Positions 8,466 to 16,958 of a stretch of DNA of 64,000 bases are shown one piece after another. The notes under the pieces are model-generated. The model ran no database searches, was not told the origin of the DNA, and worked only from the letters and a program-made list of their open reading frames with translations. The stretch covers positions 1 to 64,000 of the forward strand of contig JARLJG010000058.1 of assembly GCA_031291325.1 (NCBI GenBank), in the 5' to 3' direction. The stretch is from Burkholderiaceae bacterium (GTDB lineage Bacteria > Pseudomonadota > Gammaproteobacteria > Burkholderiales > Burkholderiaceae_D). Every line of letters starts with the position of its first letter. Within the stretch, counting starts at the first letter, position 1. The translations under genes and the position numbers were made by a program.

Positions 8466-9122
8466 ATGAATATCGAAGAAGCCCGCGTCAACATGATCAA
8501 ACAGCAAATCCGCCCGTGGGGCGTGCTTGCTGCCGATGTCCTCGATCTCCTGGAGGTAGTGAAGCGGGAAGCGTTTGTGCCCGCCGCTTACAAGGAGCTC
8601 GCCTTTTCCGACACCGAGATCCCCTTGCCTTGCGGCGAGAACATGTTGACTCCGTTATTCGAGGCGCGCGTTTTGCAAGAGGTAAACCTGCGCAAGCATG
8701 AGAATGTGCTGGAAATCGGCGCCGGCTCCGGTTATATGGCGGCCTTGCTGGCAGACCGGGCACGGCACGTCACGACACTTGAAATCGAACCGACCTTGAA
8801 GGCGCTGGCCGAACAAAACCTGAAAGCCTATGGCGTGGGCAATGTCGAAGTCGTGCAAGCCGATGGCGCGCAAGGCTGGAGCGGCAATGGCGGCCCGTTC
8901 GACGTGATCGTGATTTCGGGATCGCTGCCGTTCCTCCCCAATGCTTTCCTGCAGCAGATCAAGGTCGGCGGCCGCATTCTTGCCACCGTCGGCGAAGCGC
9001 CCGTGATGTCGGCCCAATTGATTACGCGTGTGTCCGAGACGACATTCGAAACGAAAAAATTGTTCGAAACCTGCATCAAGCCTTTGCGTAACGCGCTGCA
9101 ATCCTCGCACTTCAAATTTTGA
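8466..9122 (+). CDS. pcm: Protein-L-isoaspartate O-methyltransferase
   Basis: 218 aa cytosolic SAM-dependent methyltransferase that methylates isoaspartyl residues in aged proteins to start their repair. The SAM-binding motif VLEIGAGSGYMAALLA lies near residues 80-95, followed by the acidic motif VTTLEIEP and the later FDVIVISGSLP strand. The N-terminal MIKQQIRPWGV and AYKELAFSDTEIPL segments are typical of the beta-proteobacterial form. In related genomes this gene often precedes a rhodanese and a TolC gene, but here the next gene is an LpoA-like lipoprotein about 690 bp away. Divergent from nuoB across 150 bp. Confidence 0.92.
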   Translation: MNIEEARVNMIKQQIRPWGVLAADVLDLLEVVKREAFVPAAYKELAFSDTEIPLPCGENMLTPLFEARVLQEVNLRKHENVLEIGAGSGYMAALLADRARHVTTLEIEPTLKALAEQNLKAYGVGNVEVVQADGAQGWSGNGGPFDVIVISGSLPFLPNAFLQQIKVGGRILATVGEAPVMSAQLITRVSETTFETKKLFETCIKPLRNALQSSHFKF

Positions 9123-9129
9123 GTACTGC

Positions 9130-9163
9130 GCGGCTGCGTGCATGAGTTTCATCGCGCAGCCGC
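9130..9163 (+). terminator. GC-rich hairpin after pcm, possible terminator
   Basis: Starting 7 bp after the pcm stop, GCGGCTGCG (9130-9138) pairs with CGCAGCCGC (9155-9163). The 16-nt loop contains an inner ATGA/TCAT pairing. No T-tract follows, so termination strength is uncertain. Confidence 0.4.
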
Positions 9164-9494
9164 AATAAGCACGACTTCCCACCTTTTGCTTCGATCCATC
9201 GAACCGGGCAAGCCATCCGACTGCGCCGATTGCCGCAAGCTGCACGTTGCGATGTCCTTTGCCCGCAATTCCTCCAAGCAACCTCAACAGATGTGATTAA
9301 ATCACAAAAAACCTGTTAACTACCTCCTTTCCTATTTCGGGCCACCGTATCAAAATATCATCGGTTTTTATGCGATAGGGTGTCCGCTTTCCGTTGTCAA
9401 GGGATGGGGCACAAGCATCCGATCTTGCGTTGAATTCGGTCCTTTAGCCCGCCCTTTCCGCTTCATTTCCTGATTGTTAATTTAATAATCTGAT

Positions 9495-9515
9495 AAAATA
9501 ATAAATTATTATTTT
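9495..9515. promoter_or_regulatory. 21-bp AT-only inverted repeat
   Basis: AAAATAATAA, a central A, then TTATTATTTT: 10-bp perfect arms in an otherwise GC-rich region, about 300 bp upstream of the lipoprotein gene. It may be an operator, a nucleoid-protein site or a cruciform-prone element. No function can be assigned. Confidence 0.3.
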
Positions 9516-9808
9516 GAAATGAAAATGGAAGGATGCTTGAATCGGCCAAGTCATTGAATTGTTGGCGATCGGGGTGTTCTTCGCATCGCAACATTGAAAG
9601 GCGCGCGCATTCCCCGACGCTGTAATAGCCAGCATATTGCGATCCGCCGACTTGGCATCGACATTGCTAATTGTCTAATACAGTCGACCTAGCTGTCGCT
9701 ATAATCGGCAACACCTGTCGAATGCGACGCAATGCCGTGCATTGTCGCGCTGTTTTGCCGCAAGCCGGTGTCGCTTGGTTCGCTGAAAGTCTTTTGCATA
9801 TGGAAACG

Positions 9809-11668
9809 ATGAATCACGCCAGAAAGTTACAGCTATATATTTTTTGTGCGATCGCGGTCGCGTTATCGGCTTGTTCCACCGCCCCGCAGGAAGGCACGCA
9901 AGCAACGTTGCCCGTCGCCGCCAGGGATCGCACGGTCGAAGATGCCTTGCAGTTGAAAGACGATGGCAAAGCCAGCGACGCTGCCAGTGTGATGCTTGAA
10001 GTTTCCGAGCGGGTAGCGCACGACTTGCGGGCGCAATACTTGTTCGAGGCCGGCCAGTTGTATTATTCCGTCCCGGACGCCCGGCATGCCGGCGAAGTTT
10101 TACGCAAGCTCAACAATACTGCGCCCAATAGCGGTTATACAAAAATCCTCAAGGCGCAGCTAGCCTTGCTCGCCGGCCAAACCCAGGACGCGATTGCCGT
10201 GCTGGGTTCGACCGCACCGATCGACATCGCGCCAGTCAGCAAAGGCATATTTTGGTTGACCCTGGCAAAAGCCGATGAAACCTGCGCCGCCACGCAGCCG
10301 GAAACACCTTCGGTGCCCGCAACTGCCGGGAAAAATCGTCCGAAGCTACAGAATCGCACCATGAGTGCCTGCACGCAGGACGCCTTGCGCGCCCGCGCCG
10401 AGGCCAACGACAGCTTGACTTCACCGTCCGATTTATCCCAGAACCAGGACGCGTTATGGCGACTGATGGCTGCGCAATCGACGCCGGATCTGCAAGCGCT
10501 CAAAGCGAAATCGGCGAGTCACACCTTGCAGGCGTGGCTCGATCTGGCGCTGTTAGCCAGAAAATCGAAGAATTCGGTCCCCAACGCGGCCATCAACGCG
10601 TGGAGCGCAAAATATGCCGATCAGGTTGTGCTGAACCAGCGCTTGCTGGCGTTGCGCGGACTGCATCCTGAGAAACTGCGTCACGTGGCGGTCATCTTGC
10701 CGACCAAGTCGAAGGATTTGGGACGTTTCGCAAAAGCGGTTTGGGATGGATTTCAATCCGCGCAGAAAAACGCGCACGAGCCCTACCCGATCAAGCTCTA
10801 CGAAACCGATGCCAGTCCCGCCGCCATGCTGGCCGCCTATCGCTCGGCGCTGGACAAAGGTGCGAATCTGATTGTCGGCCCGCTTTCCCGCAGTTCCTTG
10901 TCCCTGTTGACGCAGCGCAGGTTGCTGGCTGTTCCCACGGTGGCGTTGAACGTGGTCGAAGAAGGAAAATATCCGATCAATCTGTATCAGTTCGGCTTGC
11001 CGATCGCCCAGGAAGCGCGGGTCGTGGCGCGCGGCGCCAAGGAAAAAGGTTTTTCCGACGCCATCGTGTTGAAAGGCAATACGGCGCTCGACGCACGTTC
11101 GTCCGAAGCGTTCATCGACGAATGGACGCAGCTGCATCAATCGGTCAAAGGCGCGCTCCCGGTGCAGGACTTGCCCGGCATCGGACAACTGGCCAGCGGC
11201 GGACTGCCCGCCGGCACCATGATATTTGTGGCAGCCGATTTCCAAAGCGCGTTGCCCGCCATCAAGGCGATGCCGGAAAACTGGTCGGTGTTCGGCACAT
11301 CGGCGCTGAACACGAATTCGCCGGAAGTAGCTCAATTAAACAAACGACAAAAGATCTACTTTGTCGACGTGCCGGACCTGGCTGGCAAGAACGCGCTTTC
11401 CGACTCGCCATTGCAAACCGGCAAACCCGATGCGGTATTGACACGCCTGCACGCGCTGGGCATTGACGCCTATCGTTTTTCGAAGCTATTGATGCGCGAC
11501 GAGTTGCGCTACAACCGTCCGCTACTGAATGGCGAGACGGGAAAATTGAGCGTGACTCGCAGCGGCAACGTCGAGCGCGATTTACCGCTCTTGTCCTTGC
11601 AACACGCAAGCCTTGCCAGTTACCATGCTGATGATTTGGCGAAATTAGCGCCGCCCGGCGAAAGATGA
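9809..11668 (+). CDS. LppC/LpoA-family lipoprotein (penicillin-binding protein activator-like)
   Basis: 619 aa from the ATG at 9809. This start is chosen because it places a lipoprotein signal peptide (MNHARKLQLYIFCAIAVALSAC, cut before the Cys) at the N-terminus; a second ATG lies 9 bp earlier. The N-terminal third is helical, TPR-like (QLKDDGKASDAASVMLEVSER). From about residue 295 (LRHVAVILPTKSKDLGRFAKAV) it has a periplasmic-binding-protein fold of the LppC family. In E. coli, LpoA is an outer-membrane lipoprotein that stimulates peptidoglycan synthesis by PBP1a. The family match is good; the PBP partner is inferred. It is 83 bp upstream of the T6SS FHA gene. Confidence 0.82.
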   Translation: MNHARKLQLYIFCAIAVALSACSTAPQEGTQATLPVAARDRTVEDALQLKDDGKASDAASVMLEVSERVAHDLRAQYLFEAGQLYYSVPDARHAGEVLRKLNNTAPNSGYTKILKAQLALLAGQTQDAIAVLGSTAPIDIAPVSKGIFWLTLAKADETCAATQPETPSVPATAGKNRPKLQNRTMSACTQDALRARAEANDSLTSPSDLSQNQDALWRLMAAQSTPDLQALKAKSASHTLQAWLDLALLARKSKNSVPNAAINAWSAKYADQVVLNQRLLALRGLHPEKLRHVAVILPTKSKDLGRFAKAVWDGFQSAQKNAHEPYPIKLYETDASPAAMLAAYRSALDKGANLIVGPLSRSSLSLLTQRRLLAVPTVALNVVEEGKYPINLYQFGLPIAQEARVVARGAKEKGFSDAIVLKGNTALDARSSEAFIDEWTQLHQSVKGALPVQDLPGIGQLASGGLPAGTMIFVAADFQSALPAIKAMPENWSVFGTSALNTNSPEVAQLNKRQKIYFVDVPDLAGKNALSDSPLQTGKPDAVLTRLHALGIDAYRFSKLLMRDELRYNRPLLNGETGKLSVTRSGNVERDLPLLSLQHASLASYHADDLAKLAPPGER

Positions 11669-11751
11669 GCAGCGACGACCGGCGCTGCTTTCATGACGCA
11701 TTTTTCAATGATGAAATATCGACTTGAGACTTGAGCGAAAGTTATTTTCAC

Positions 11752-13623
11752 ATGATAAAAATCAGCGTTGTATCGTATAACAATGAAGTTTCTGCGGAAC
11801 CGCTGTCTGCGGTATTCGGGCCGGATAGCGCCACCATCGGACGCGGCAACGATAATTTCCTGGTTTTGCCAGACCCAAAACGCTACGTTTCGCGCTTGCA
11901 GGCATCGGTCAAGAGCGACGGCGCGCGACATTCCATCGCCAATCTCAGCCAAGCCAATCCGATCCTTGTCAACGGTCTCGAAATTGCGCTGGGACAAGAC
12001 GTGGAATTGCACCACGGCGACGAAATCCAAATCGGCCTGTATTTGCTGCGGGCGGAGTCAGCCGTCGCCGCCGCGCCAGCTTCCGCCTCGGCCAGCAAGC
12101 AAGCATGTGCGTCGCCGGCTGGCTTCGATTTGTCCAGCCCAGGCGCCGGCAGCGCCGATCCATTTGCCGATTTGCTCGGTGGTGCAGTCGATATCCACGC
12201 TCCCGCTCCAAGCACGGCGGCTGCGCCGTCCGCAACAACGCGGGTAACATCGCCATCCGCCGCACCCGATCCACTCGGTTTCGACGACTTGCTCGGCTTG
12301 TCCAACGCGCCAGCCGGCTCCAAGCTGCCCGCTGCCAGTCCGGCGGCCAAGGCCGATCCGTTCGGCTTCGACGATTTGCTGGCACCGTCGAGCGCGCCGG
12401 CGAGCGCCAAGGCGACGGCCAGCGCAAGTCCGGCCAACGCGTTCGGCTTCGACGACTTGTTGAGCGGCCCGACCCACACGCCGTTGTTGCCGGAACAAAA
12501 TGCGACGATCATCCCGGAGGATTTCGATCCGTTTGCGATGCCTTCCAACGCGCCGCGCAATTCGGGCGACCCCTTGGCCGGCTTATCCAACCAGGGCGTG
12601 TCGCTGGAATCGATCGCCGACCGCAACGTCACCATCGACGGCTTGATTTCCGCGTCGGGCGCACCGGAACGCTCACCGCTCGACCCGGTTGCGTTGGGAC
12701 CGGCGCGCTCATCGGAAACCGATCCGCTGGCCTTGTTTGCGTCGGAACCCATCTTGACGCGCAAGCAGGACGATTTTTCAGGCGAGGTTGCCTCCAACCA
12801 TGTATCGGAGTTGAAATCGCATTTCGCGATGCCGCAAGCCAGGCAAGACGTGGCGCCGCCAGCATTGCCGGCAAACGCGGCACGCCCGGCAGCCGCGCCG
12901 ATCGCCCCGCAGCCGGTCGCGGCCGCCCCGGCGCTCGAAGCTGCCGTTGCGCCGCCGGCAAGAACGCCAGCCATCCCCGCTGCGAGCGAACGGCCGGCCA
13001 CGCCGAATCGAAGCGCCGCCGACACCCTGGTGCTGGCGGAAGCTTTTCTGCGCGGAGCCAATCTTCCGCTCGATACCCTGCCCGCCGGAGTCACGCCGGA
13101 ATGGATGGAAATGATGGGACGCTTCGTCGCCACGGCGACTGAAGGCGCGGTCGAGCTCATTGCGTCGCGCGCGCTCGTCAAACGCGAGGTCAGGGCCGAT
13201 TTGACGATGATCGAGGTGCGCAACAACAATCCGTTGAAGTTTCTTCCCGACGGCCATACGGCCTTGCTGCAAATGCTGGGCAGGAAAATCCCCGGCTTCA
13301 TGGGGCCGGTGGAAGCGATGCAAGACGCTTACGTCGATTTGCGGGCGCATCAAATCGGCGTGGTGGCCGGCATGCGCGCCGCGCTCGACGAGGTGTTGCG
13401 GCGTTTCGATCCGGCCATGCTGGAGAAAAAACTCAAGGCCCGCACGCTGATCGATTCCCTGATTGCTGCGAACAGAAAGGCGAAAATGTGGGATCTGTAT
13501 GCCGAATTGTTCAATGAAATCTTTGCCGAAGCGCAAGACGATTTCCAAACCTTGTTCGGCAAAGCGTTTCTGAGCGCCTACGAAAGCGAAATCCAACGCT
13601 TCCGCCAAGGGAGCAAAACATGA
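11752..13623 (+). CDS. tagH: T6SS-associated FHA-domain protein TagH (Fha/ImpI)
   Basis: 623 aa from the ATG at 11752; a TTG 21 bp upstream would cut into the fold start. Residues about 1-100 form an FHA phosphothreonine-binding domain with the expected G30-R31, S47-R48 and the LVNGLEI loop. The middle (100-420) is low-complexity Ala/Pro/Ser with three near-identical GFDDLL motifs and a related FADLLGG. Residues about 425-623 match the C-terminal domain of T6SS FHA proteins (VLAEAFLRGANLP ... RALVKREVRADLTMIEVRNNNPLKF). In other T6SS, Fha is phosphorylated by PpkA and promotes assembly. The kinase and phosphatase genes follow directly, the phosphatase with a 4-bp overlap. Confidence 0.93.
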   Translation: MIKISVVSYNNEVSAEPLSAVFGPDSATIGRGNDNFLVLPDPKRYVSRLQASVKSDGARHSIANLSQANPILVNGLEIALGQDVELHHGDEIQIGLYLLRAESAVAAAPASASASKQACASPAGFDLSSPGAGSADPFADLLGGAVDIHAPAPSTAAAPSATTRVTSPSAAPDPLGFDDLLGLSNAPAGSKLPAASPAAKADPFGFDDLLAPSSAPASAKATASASPANAFGFDDLLSGPTHTPLLPEQNATIIPEDFDPFAMPSNAPRNSGDPLAGLSNQGVSLESIADRNVTIDGLISASGAPERSPLDPVALGPARSSETDPLALFASEPILTRKQDDFSGEVASNHVSELKSHFAMPQARQDVAPPALPANAARPAAAPIAPQPVAAAPALEAAVAPPARTPAIPAASERPATPNRSAADTLVLAEAFLRGANLPLDTLPAGVTPEWMEMMGRFVATATEGAVELIASRALVKREVRADLTMIEVRNNNPLKFLPDGHTALLQMLGRKIPGFMGPVEAMQDAYVDLRAHQIGVVAGMRAALDEVLRRFDPAMLEKKLKARTLIDSLIAANRKAKMWDLYAELFNEIFAEAQDDFQTLFGKAFLSAYESEIQRFRQGSKT

Positions 13624-14420
13624 CCGCAAGCGGCGTGGCCACCGCAGGCCTGGCGCTGAACTTTGCCGAAATCTCGGACATCGGCGAGCGGCAATCGAAT
13701 CAGGACGCGCGCAGCCATGCGATGCGCGACGGCAAGGCCTTGTTCGTCGTCGCCGACGGCGCCGGCGGACACGATGGCGGCGAAATCGCCGCCAAGACGG
13801 CGGTGGCCGCAATCGCGTCCAGTTTCGACGCCGATAACGCATTCAGCGTCGCGGCGATGCAAGCACACATCGATGCGGCGATCGCCGATGTGGGCGCGGC
13901 CAAGATCGGCCAGGACCATTTGAAAGCGATGAGCGCCACCGTCGCTGCCGTTCTGCTCGACTTGGAAAACGGCCAGGCGATCTGGGCGCACATGGGCGAT
14001 ACGCGCATCTATCAGTTTCGCCGCGCCAAAGTGCAAAGAATCAGCAAGGATCATAGCATCGCGCAACAATTCGTCGACGCCGGCTTTTGGGCCTACGACA
14101 ACATCCGCCAGCATCCGCAACGCAATCGCCTGTTTGCGGCAATCGGCGCCGAAGGCGACACCTTGCCGGATATTAGCGCGCCGGCGATCCGCTTTGCCGA
14201 CGGCGATGTTTTCCTGGTCTGCACCGACGGCATGTGGGAATGGGCCGGCGAAGACGACATGGAGCGGGCGCTGGCTGACTCGGCCAGCGCCGACGAATGG
14301 CTGCATAAGTTGCGCGCCATTGTTGTAGAGAAAGCCAGTGCATCGGGAAAAGCGCGCGACAATTGCACCGCGTACGCAATTTGGCTGGGTGAACCGGAAG
14401 CAGTAACGATTACACGATAA
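13620..14420 (+). CDS. PP2C-family Ser/Thr protein phosphatase (PppA/Stp1-like), T6SS control
   Basis: 266 aa cytosolic metal-dependent phosphatase. PP2C metal-binding motifs are visible: QSNQDA (about 27-32), VVADGAGGHDGGE (about 42-54), MGDTRIYQFR (about 121-130), CTDGMWEW (about 201-208) and ARDNCTAY near 248. It starts inside the tagH stop (ATGA overlap), so the two are translationally coupled. In the Pseudomonas threonine phosphorylation pathway PppA removes phosphate from Fha and restrains T6SS firing; the same role is inferred here from order and family. Confidence 0.92.
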   Translation: MTASGVATAGLALNFAEISDIGERQSNQDARSHAMRDGKALFVVADGAGGHDGGEIAAKTAVAAIASSFDADNAFSVAAMQAHIDAAIADVGAAKIGQDHLKAMSATVAAVLLDLENGQAIWAHMGDTRIYQFRRAKVQRISKDHSIAQQFVDAGFWAYDNIRQHPQRNRLFAAIGAEGDTLPDISAPAIRFADGDVFLVCTDGMWEWAGEDDMERALADSASADEWLHKLRAIVVEKASASGKARDNCTAYAIWLGEPEAVTITR

Positions 14421-14455
14421 GTAGCGCACAATGCGCGCAGGGTAAAGAGAAAATC

Positions 14456-16420
14456 ATGGAAAATGCAGAACTGGATGTCAACGCCGCGCCGAACAATGAT
14501 GGGGATGCGCATCAATTGCCGAGTTCGGGGTCGGAAAATTGCCTGCCGGTCGGCACTCGCCTGTCGGAATTCGAGCTGACCGGCATCGTCGGCGAAGGCG
14601 GATTCGGCTCGGTCTACCTGGCATTCGATCATTCGCTCCAGCGCACCGTCGCCATCAAGGAATACATGCCCAGCGCCTTGGCCGGACGCAACACCGACAA
14701 GAGCGTCAAAGTGCGCTCGGAGCGTCATCAAGAGACGTTTCAGACCGGCTTGCGCAGCTTTATCAACGAAGCGCGCCTGTTGGCCCAGTTCGACCATCCG
14801 GCCTTGATCAAGGTGCATCGATTCTGGGAAGAAAATAACACCGCCTATATGGCGATGCGCTATTACGAGGGCATGACCTTGAAAAAAGTCCTCACCAGCC
14901 ATCCCGAATTGGTGACCGAAGCGTGGCTGCGCACAATGCTGACGCCGATTTTGGAAGCGCTTGAAACACTGTACAAGATCAACATCCTGCATCGCGACAT
15001 TTCGCCCGACAACATCATGATCCAAAATACCGGCGGCGCGGTGCTGCTGGACTTTGGCGCGGCGCGCCAGATCATCGGCGACATGACGCAGGCGCTGACC
15101 GTGATTCTCAAGCCGGGCTATGCCCCGGTCGAGCAATATGCCGACGATCCGACGATGAAGCAGGGCCCGTGGACCGATATCTATGCGTTGTCGGCGGTAT
15201 TGTATGCCGCCATCGCGAGAAAATCGCCGCCGACTTCGGTCGCCCGCATGATCAAAGACCCGATCGAGTTGCTGAGCACGGAGAAATACCCGAATTTCAG
15301 CGAAACCTTCTTGAGCGCCGTCAATACCGGCCTTAAGGTGAACCCGGACGCGCGCCCGCAATCGATTGCCGAATTCAGGAGCCTGTTCGAGCGCGAAGTC
15401 GACCCCGCTGCGACCGTCATGTTCCGCGCGCCGCTGATCGCAACCCAGGCAGCGCCGGCAAAAGCCGCTGCGGGTGCGAATGCCGCAAAATCGACGCCCA
15501 GCGAAATGACCTTTGAAAAGACCATCGAGATTGTAAAGCCCGTTGCCGTCGAAAAAGCCGCCGTAATCGAAAAAAGCGTTGCCGACGCCAAGCCGACAGC
15601 CGTGGAAACGGCAAAACCGGAGCCCGAAGCCAAGGCGATGGATGAAACAGTGGTGATGAAGCGGCTGACCCCGACTCCGCCGCCGGAAGAGAAGACGACA
15701 CCGGCAGAGGCGCAGCTAGAGCCGGCAAAGGCAGCCGAAAAAAAACCGGCTCCTGCAGTGGCAACCGCAAAGAGCGGCGGCGGCAAGCGCGCATTGCTGG
15801 CCGTTGGCCTGCTGCTGGTTCTCGGCGGCGGCAGTTATGGCGGCTACCTCTACCTCAACCGCGTTCAGGCGCCGGCCCCTGTCGTCGAGACACCGCCGCA
15901 GGCGAACCAATTCCTGCTGCCTCCACCCCCGCCGCAATCGGCGCCACAGGCGGCGCAATCGACCGCGAATGAAGAAGCAGCCGCGTGGGAAGAACTGAAG
16001 GATTTGAATCGACCCACCGCCGACTCGATGGCCGACCTGGCCAACTTCATCGATAAGTATCCGTCCGGCAAGTTTGCTGAATCGGCCAAGCAAAAACTGA
16101 CCGCGTTGATACAGGAAGCTGTTAAACTTAGGGAAGATGGCTTGGCTTTCAGTGCATCGACAGCACTACAGGCAGACCCGAATCAGCCGACCGAGAATGC
16201 CACGGTGACCGGCACGATTGCATTGACCATCAAACCGTGGGGCAATGTCATTGTCGACAACGTATCCAAAGGCGCCAGTCCGCCTGTCAAGAAAATCCGC
16301 CTCGCGGAAGGGAAGCACCAGATAAAGATCGTCAACGCCAGCTTCCCCGACTACGTTGTCGACATCGATGTGACCAAGAATAAAACCGTGAATATCGAAC
16401 ACGATTTCACCGCTCACTAA
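14456..16420 (+). CDS. Membrane Ser/Thr protein kinase (PpkA/Stk1-like) with PEGA-like C-terminal domain
   Basis: 654 aa. A eukaryotic-type kinase domain spans about residues 39-305: glycine loop GEGGFGSVY (46-54), K68 in AIKEYMP, catalytic LHRDISPDN (about 176-185) and LDFGAAR (about 197-203). A Pro/Glu/Lys-rich linker (310-440) leads to one membrane segment (LLAVGLLLVLGGGSYGG, about 445-468). The outside part ends in a PEGA-like domain (GTIALTIKPWGNVIVD onward, 583-651). The shape fits a transmembrane kinase that senses the envelope and phosphorylates TagH. It follows the phosphatase by 35 bp in the same operon. Confidence 0.92.
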   Translation: MENAELDVNAAPNNDGDAHQLPSSGSENCLPVGTRLSEFELTGIVGEGGFGSVYLAFDHSLQRTVAIKEYMPSALAGRNTDKSVKVRSERHQETFQTGLRSFINEARLLAQFDHPALIKVHRFWEENNTAYMAMRYYEGMTLKKVLTSHPELVTEAWLRTMLTPILEALETLYKINILHRDISPDNIMIQNTGGAVLLDFGAARQIIGDMTQALTVILKPGYAPVEQYADDPTMKQGPWTDIYALSAVLYAAIARKSPPTSVARMIKDPIELLSTEKYPNFSETFLSAVNTGLKVNPDARPQSIAEFRSLFEREVDPAATVMFRAPLIATQAAPAKAAAGANAAKSTPSEMTFEKTIEIVKPVAVEKAAVIEKSVADAKPTAVETAKPEPEAKAMDETVVMKRLTPTPPPEEKTTPAEAQLEPAKAAEKKPAPAVATAKSGGGKRALLAVGLLLVLGGGSYGGYLYLNRVQAPAPVVETPPQANQFLLPPPPPQSAPQAAQSTANEEAAAWEELKDLNRPTADSMADLANFIDKYPSGKFAESAKQKLTALIQEAVKLREDGLAFSASTALQADPNQPTENATVTGTIALTIKPWGNVIVDNVSKGASPPVKKIRLAEGKHQIKIVNASFPDYVVDIDVTKNKTVNIEHDFTAH

Positions 16421-16434
16421 AGGATAGATATACC

Positions 16435-16893
16435 GTGACCAATAAAACCGGAAAACTTTTGTTCACCATCTTGACGCTGGCGGCGCTGTTGCCGCTTGCA
16501 GGTTGCGAAACGCCGCCCCCGCCGGTGCAGCAAGCGGCGCCAACGCCGAAGCCACGCGTGAAGACAGCCGAAGAAATCCAGGCCGAAGAAACCAGGGCGA
16601 CCGCGCGCGCCACCTTGAAAGAAGGCATCGATCTTTACTCGGCTGGCGACTACAACGCGTCATTGAAGCGCCTGCAGGATAGCAAGGAAATCTGGTCCAC
16701 CGATGTCGAGATCCAGCTCGACGCGTTGAAATACTCCGCGTTCAGCTATTGCCTGACCAACCGCACGACGCTGTGCCGGCAGCAATTTGAAAAAGCCTTG
16801 AAACTGAACAAGGATTTCGACCTGTTGCCGGGCGAAAAGGGTCACCCCTTGTGGGGCCCGGTATTTGATCGCGCGAAGAAGAACAGCAAATAG
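16435..16893 (+). CDS. tssQ: TssQ-family T6SS-associated lipoprotein
   Basis: 152 aa, GTG start 14 bp after the kinase gene. Residues 1-24 form a lipoprotein signal with Cys in LLPLAGCE. A short Pro-rich linker is followed by a TPR-like helical domain (GIDLYSAGDYNASLKRLQDSK, then a second helix pair ending ALKLNKDFDLLPGEKGHP). This is the build of the small lipoproteins linked to beta-proteobacterial T6SS loci. It closes the kinase/phosphatase module. Its exact role is not established to my knowledge; an envelope sensor or an anchor for the kinase's outer domain is possible. Confidence 0.82.
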   Translation: MTNKTGKLLFTILTLAALLPLAGCETPPPPVQQAAPTPKPRVKTAEEIQAEETRATARATLKEGIDLYSAGDYNASLKRLQDSKEIWSTDVEIQLDALKYSAFSYCLTNRTTLCRQQFEKALKLNKDFDLLPGEKGHPLWGPVFDRAKKNSK

Positions 16894-16905
16894 CGCCAAC
16901 GCGAT

Positions 16906-16934
16906 GGCGGGCCGGAGCGCAATCCCGGCCCGCC
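16906..16934. terminator. Strong GC hairpin between convergent genes, likely bidirectional terminator
   Basis: GGCGGGCCGG (16906-16915) and CCGGCCCGCC (16925-16934) form a perfect 10-bp stem with a 9-nt loop. It lies 12 bp after the TssQ stop and 24 bp beyond the stop of the convergent protease gene. No T-tract on either side. Confidence 0.55.
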
Positions 16935-16958
16935 CGCGTGTTCGCATGGGACAGAGCC

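Larger units (their letters stand above)
9123..9808. other. Non-coding stretch between pcm and the LpoA-like gene
   Basis: About 690 bp without a supportable gene. It holds the pcm hairpin, an AT-rich block around 9475-9530 and the 21-bp palindrome at 9495-9515. An in-frame upstream extension of the lipoprotein gene begins near 9671, but it would bury the lipoprotein signal, so it is treated as leader. Confidence 0.5.

Noticed and set aside
9671-9808. Longer start for the LpoA-like protein
   Set aside because: It would put 46 residues before a clear lipoprotein signal peptide.
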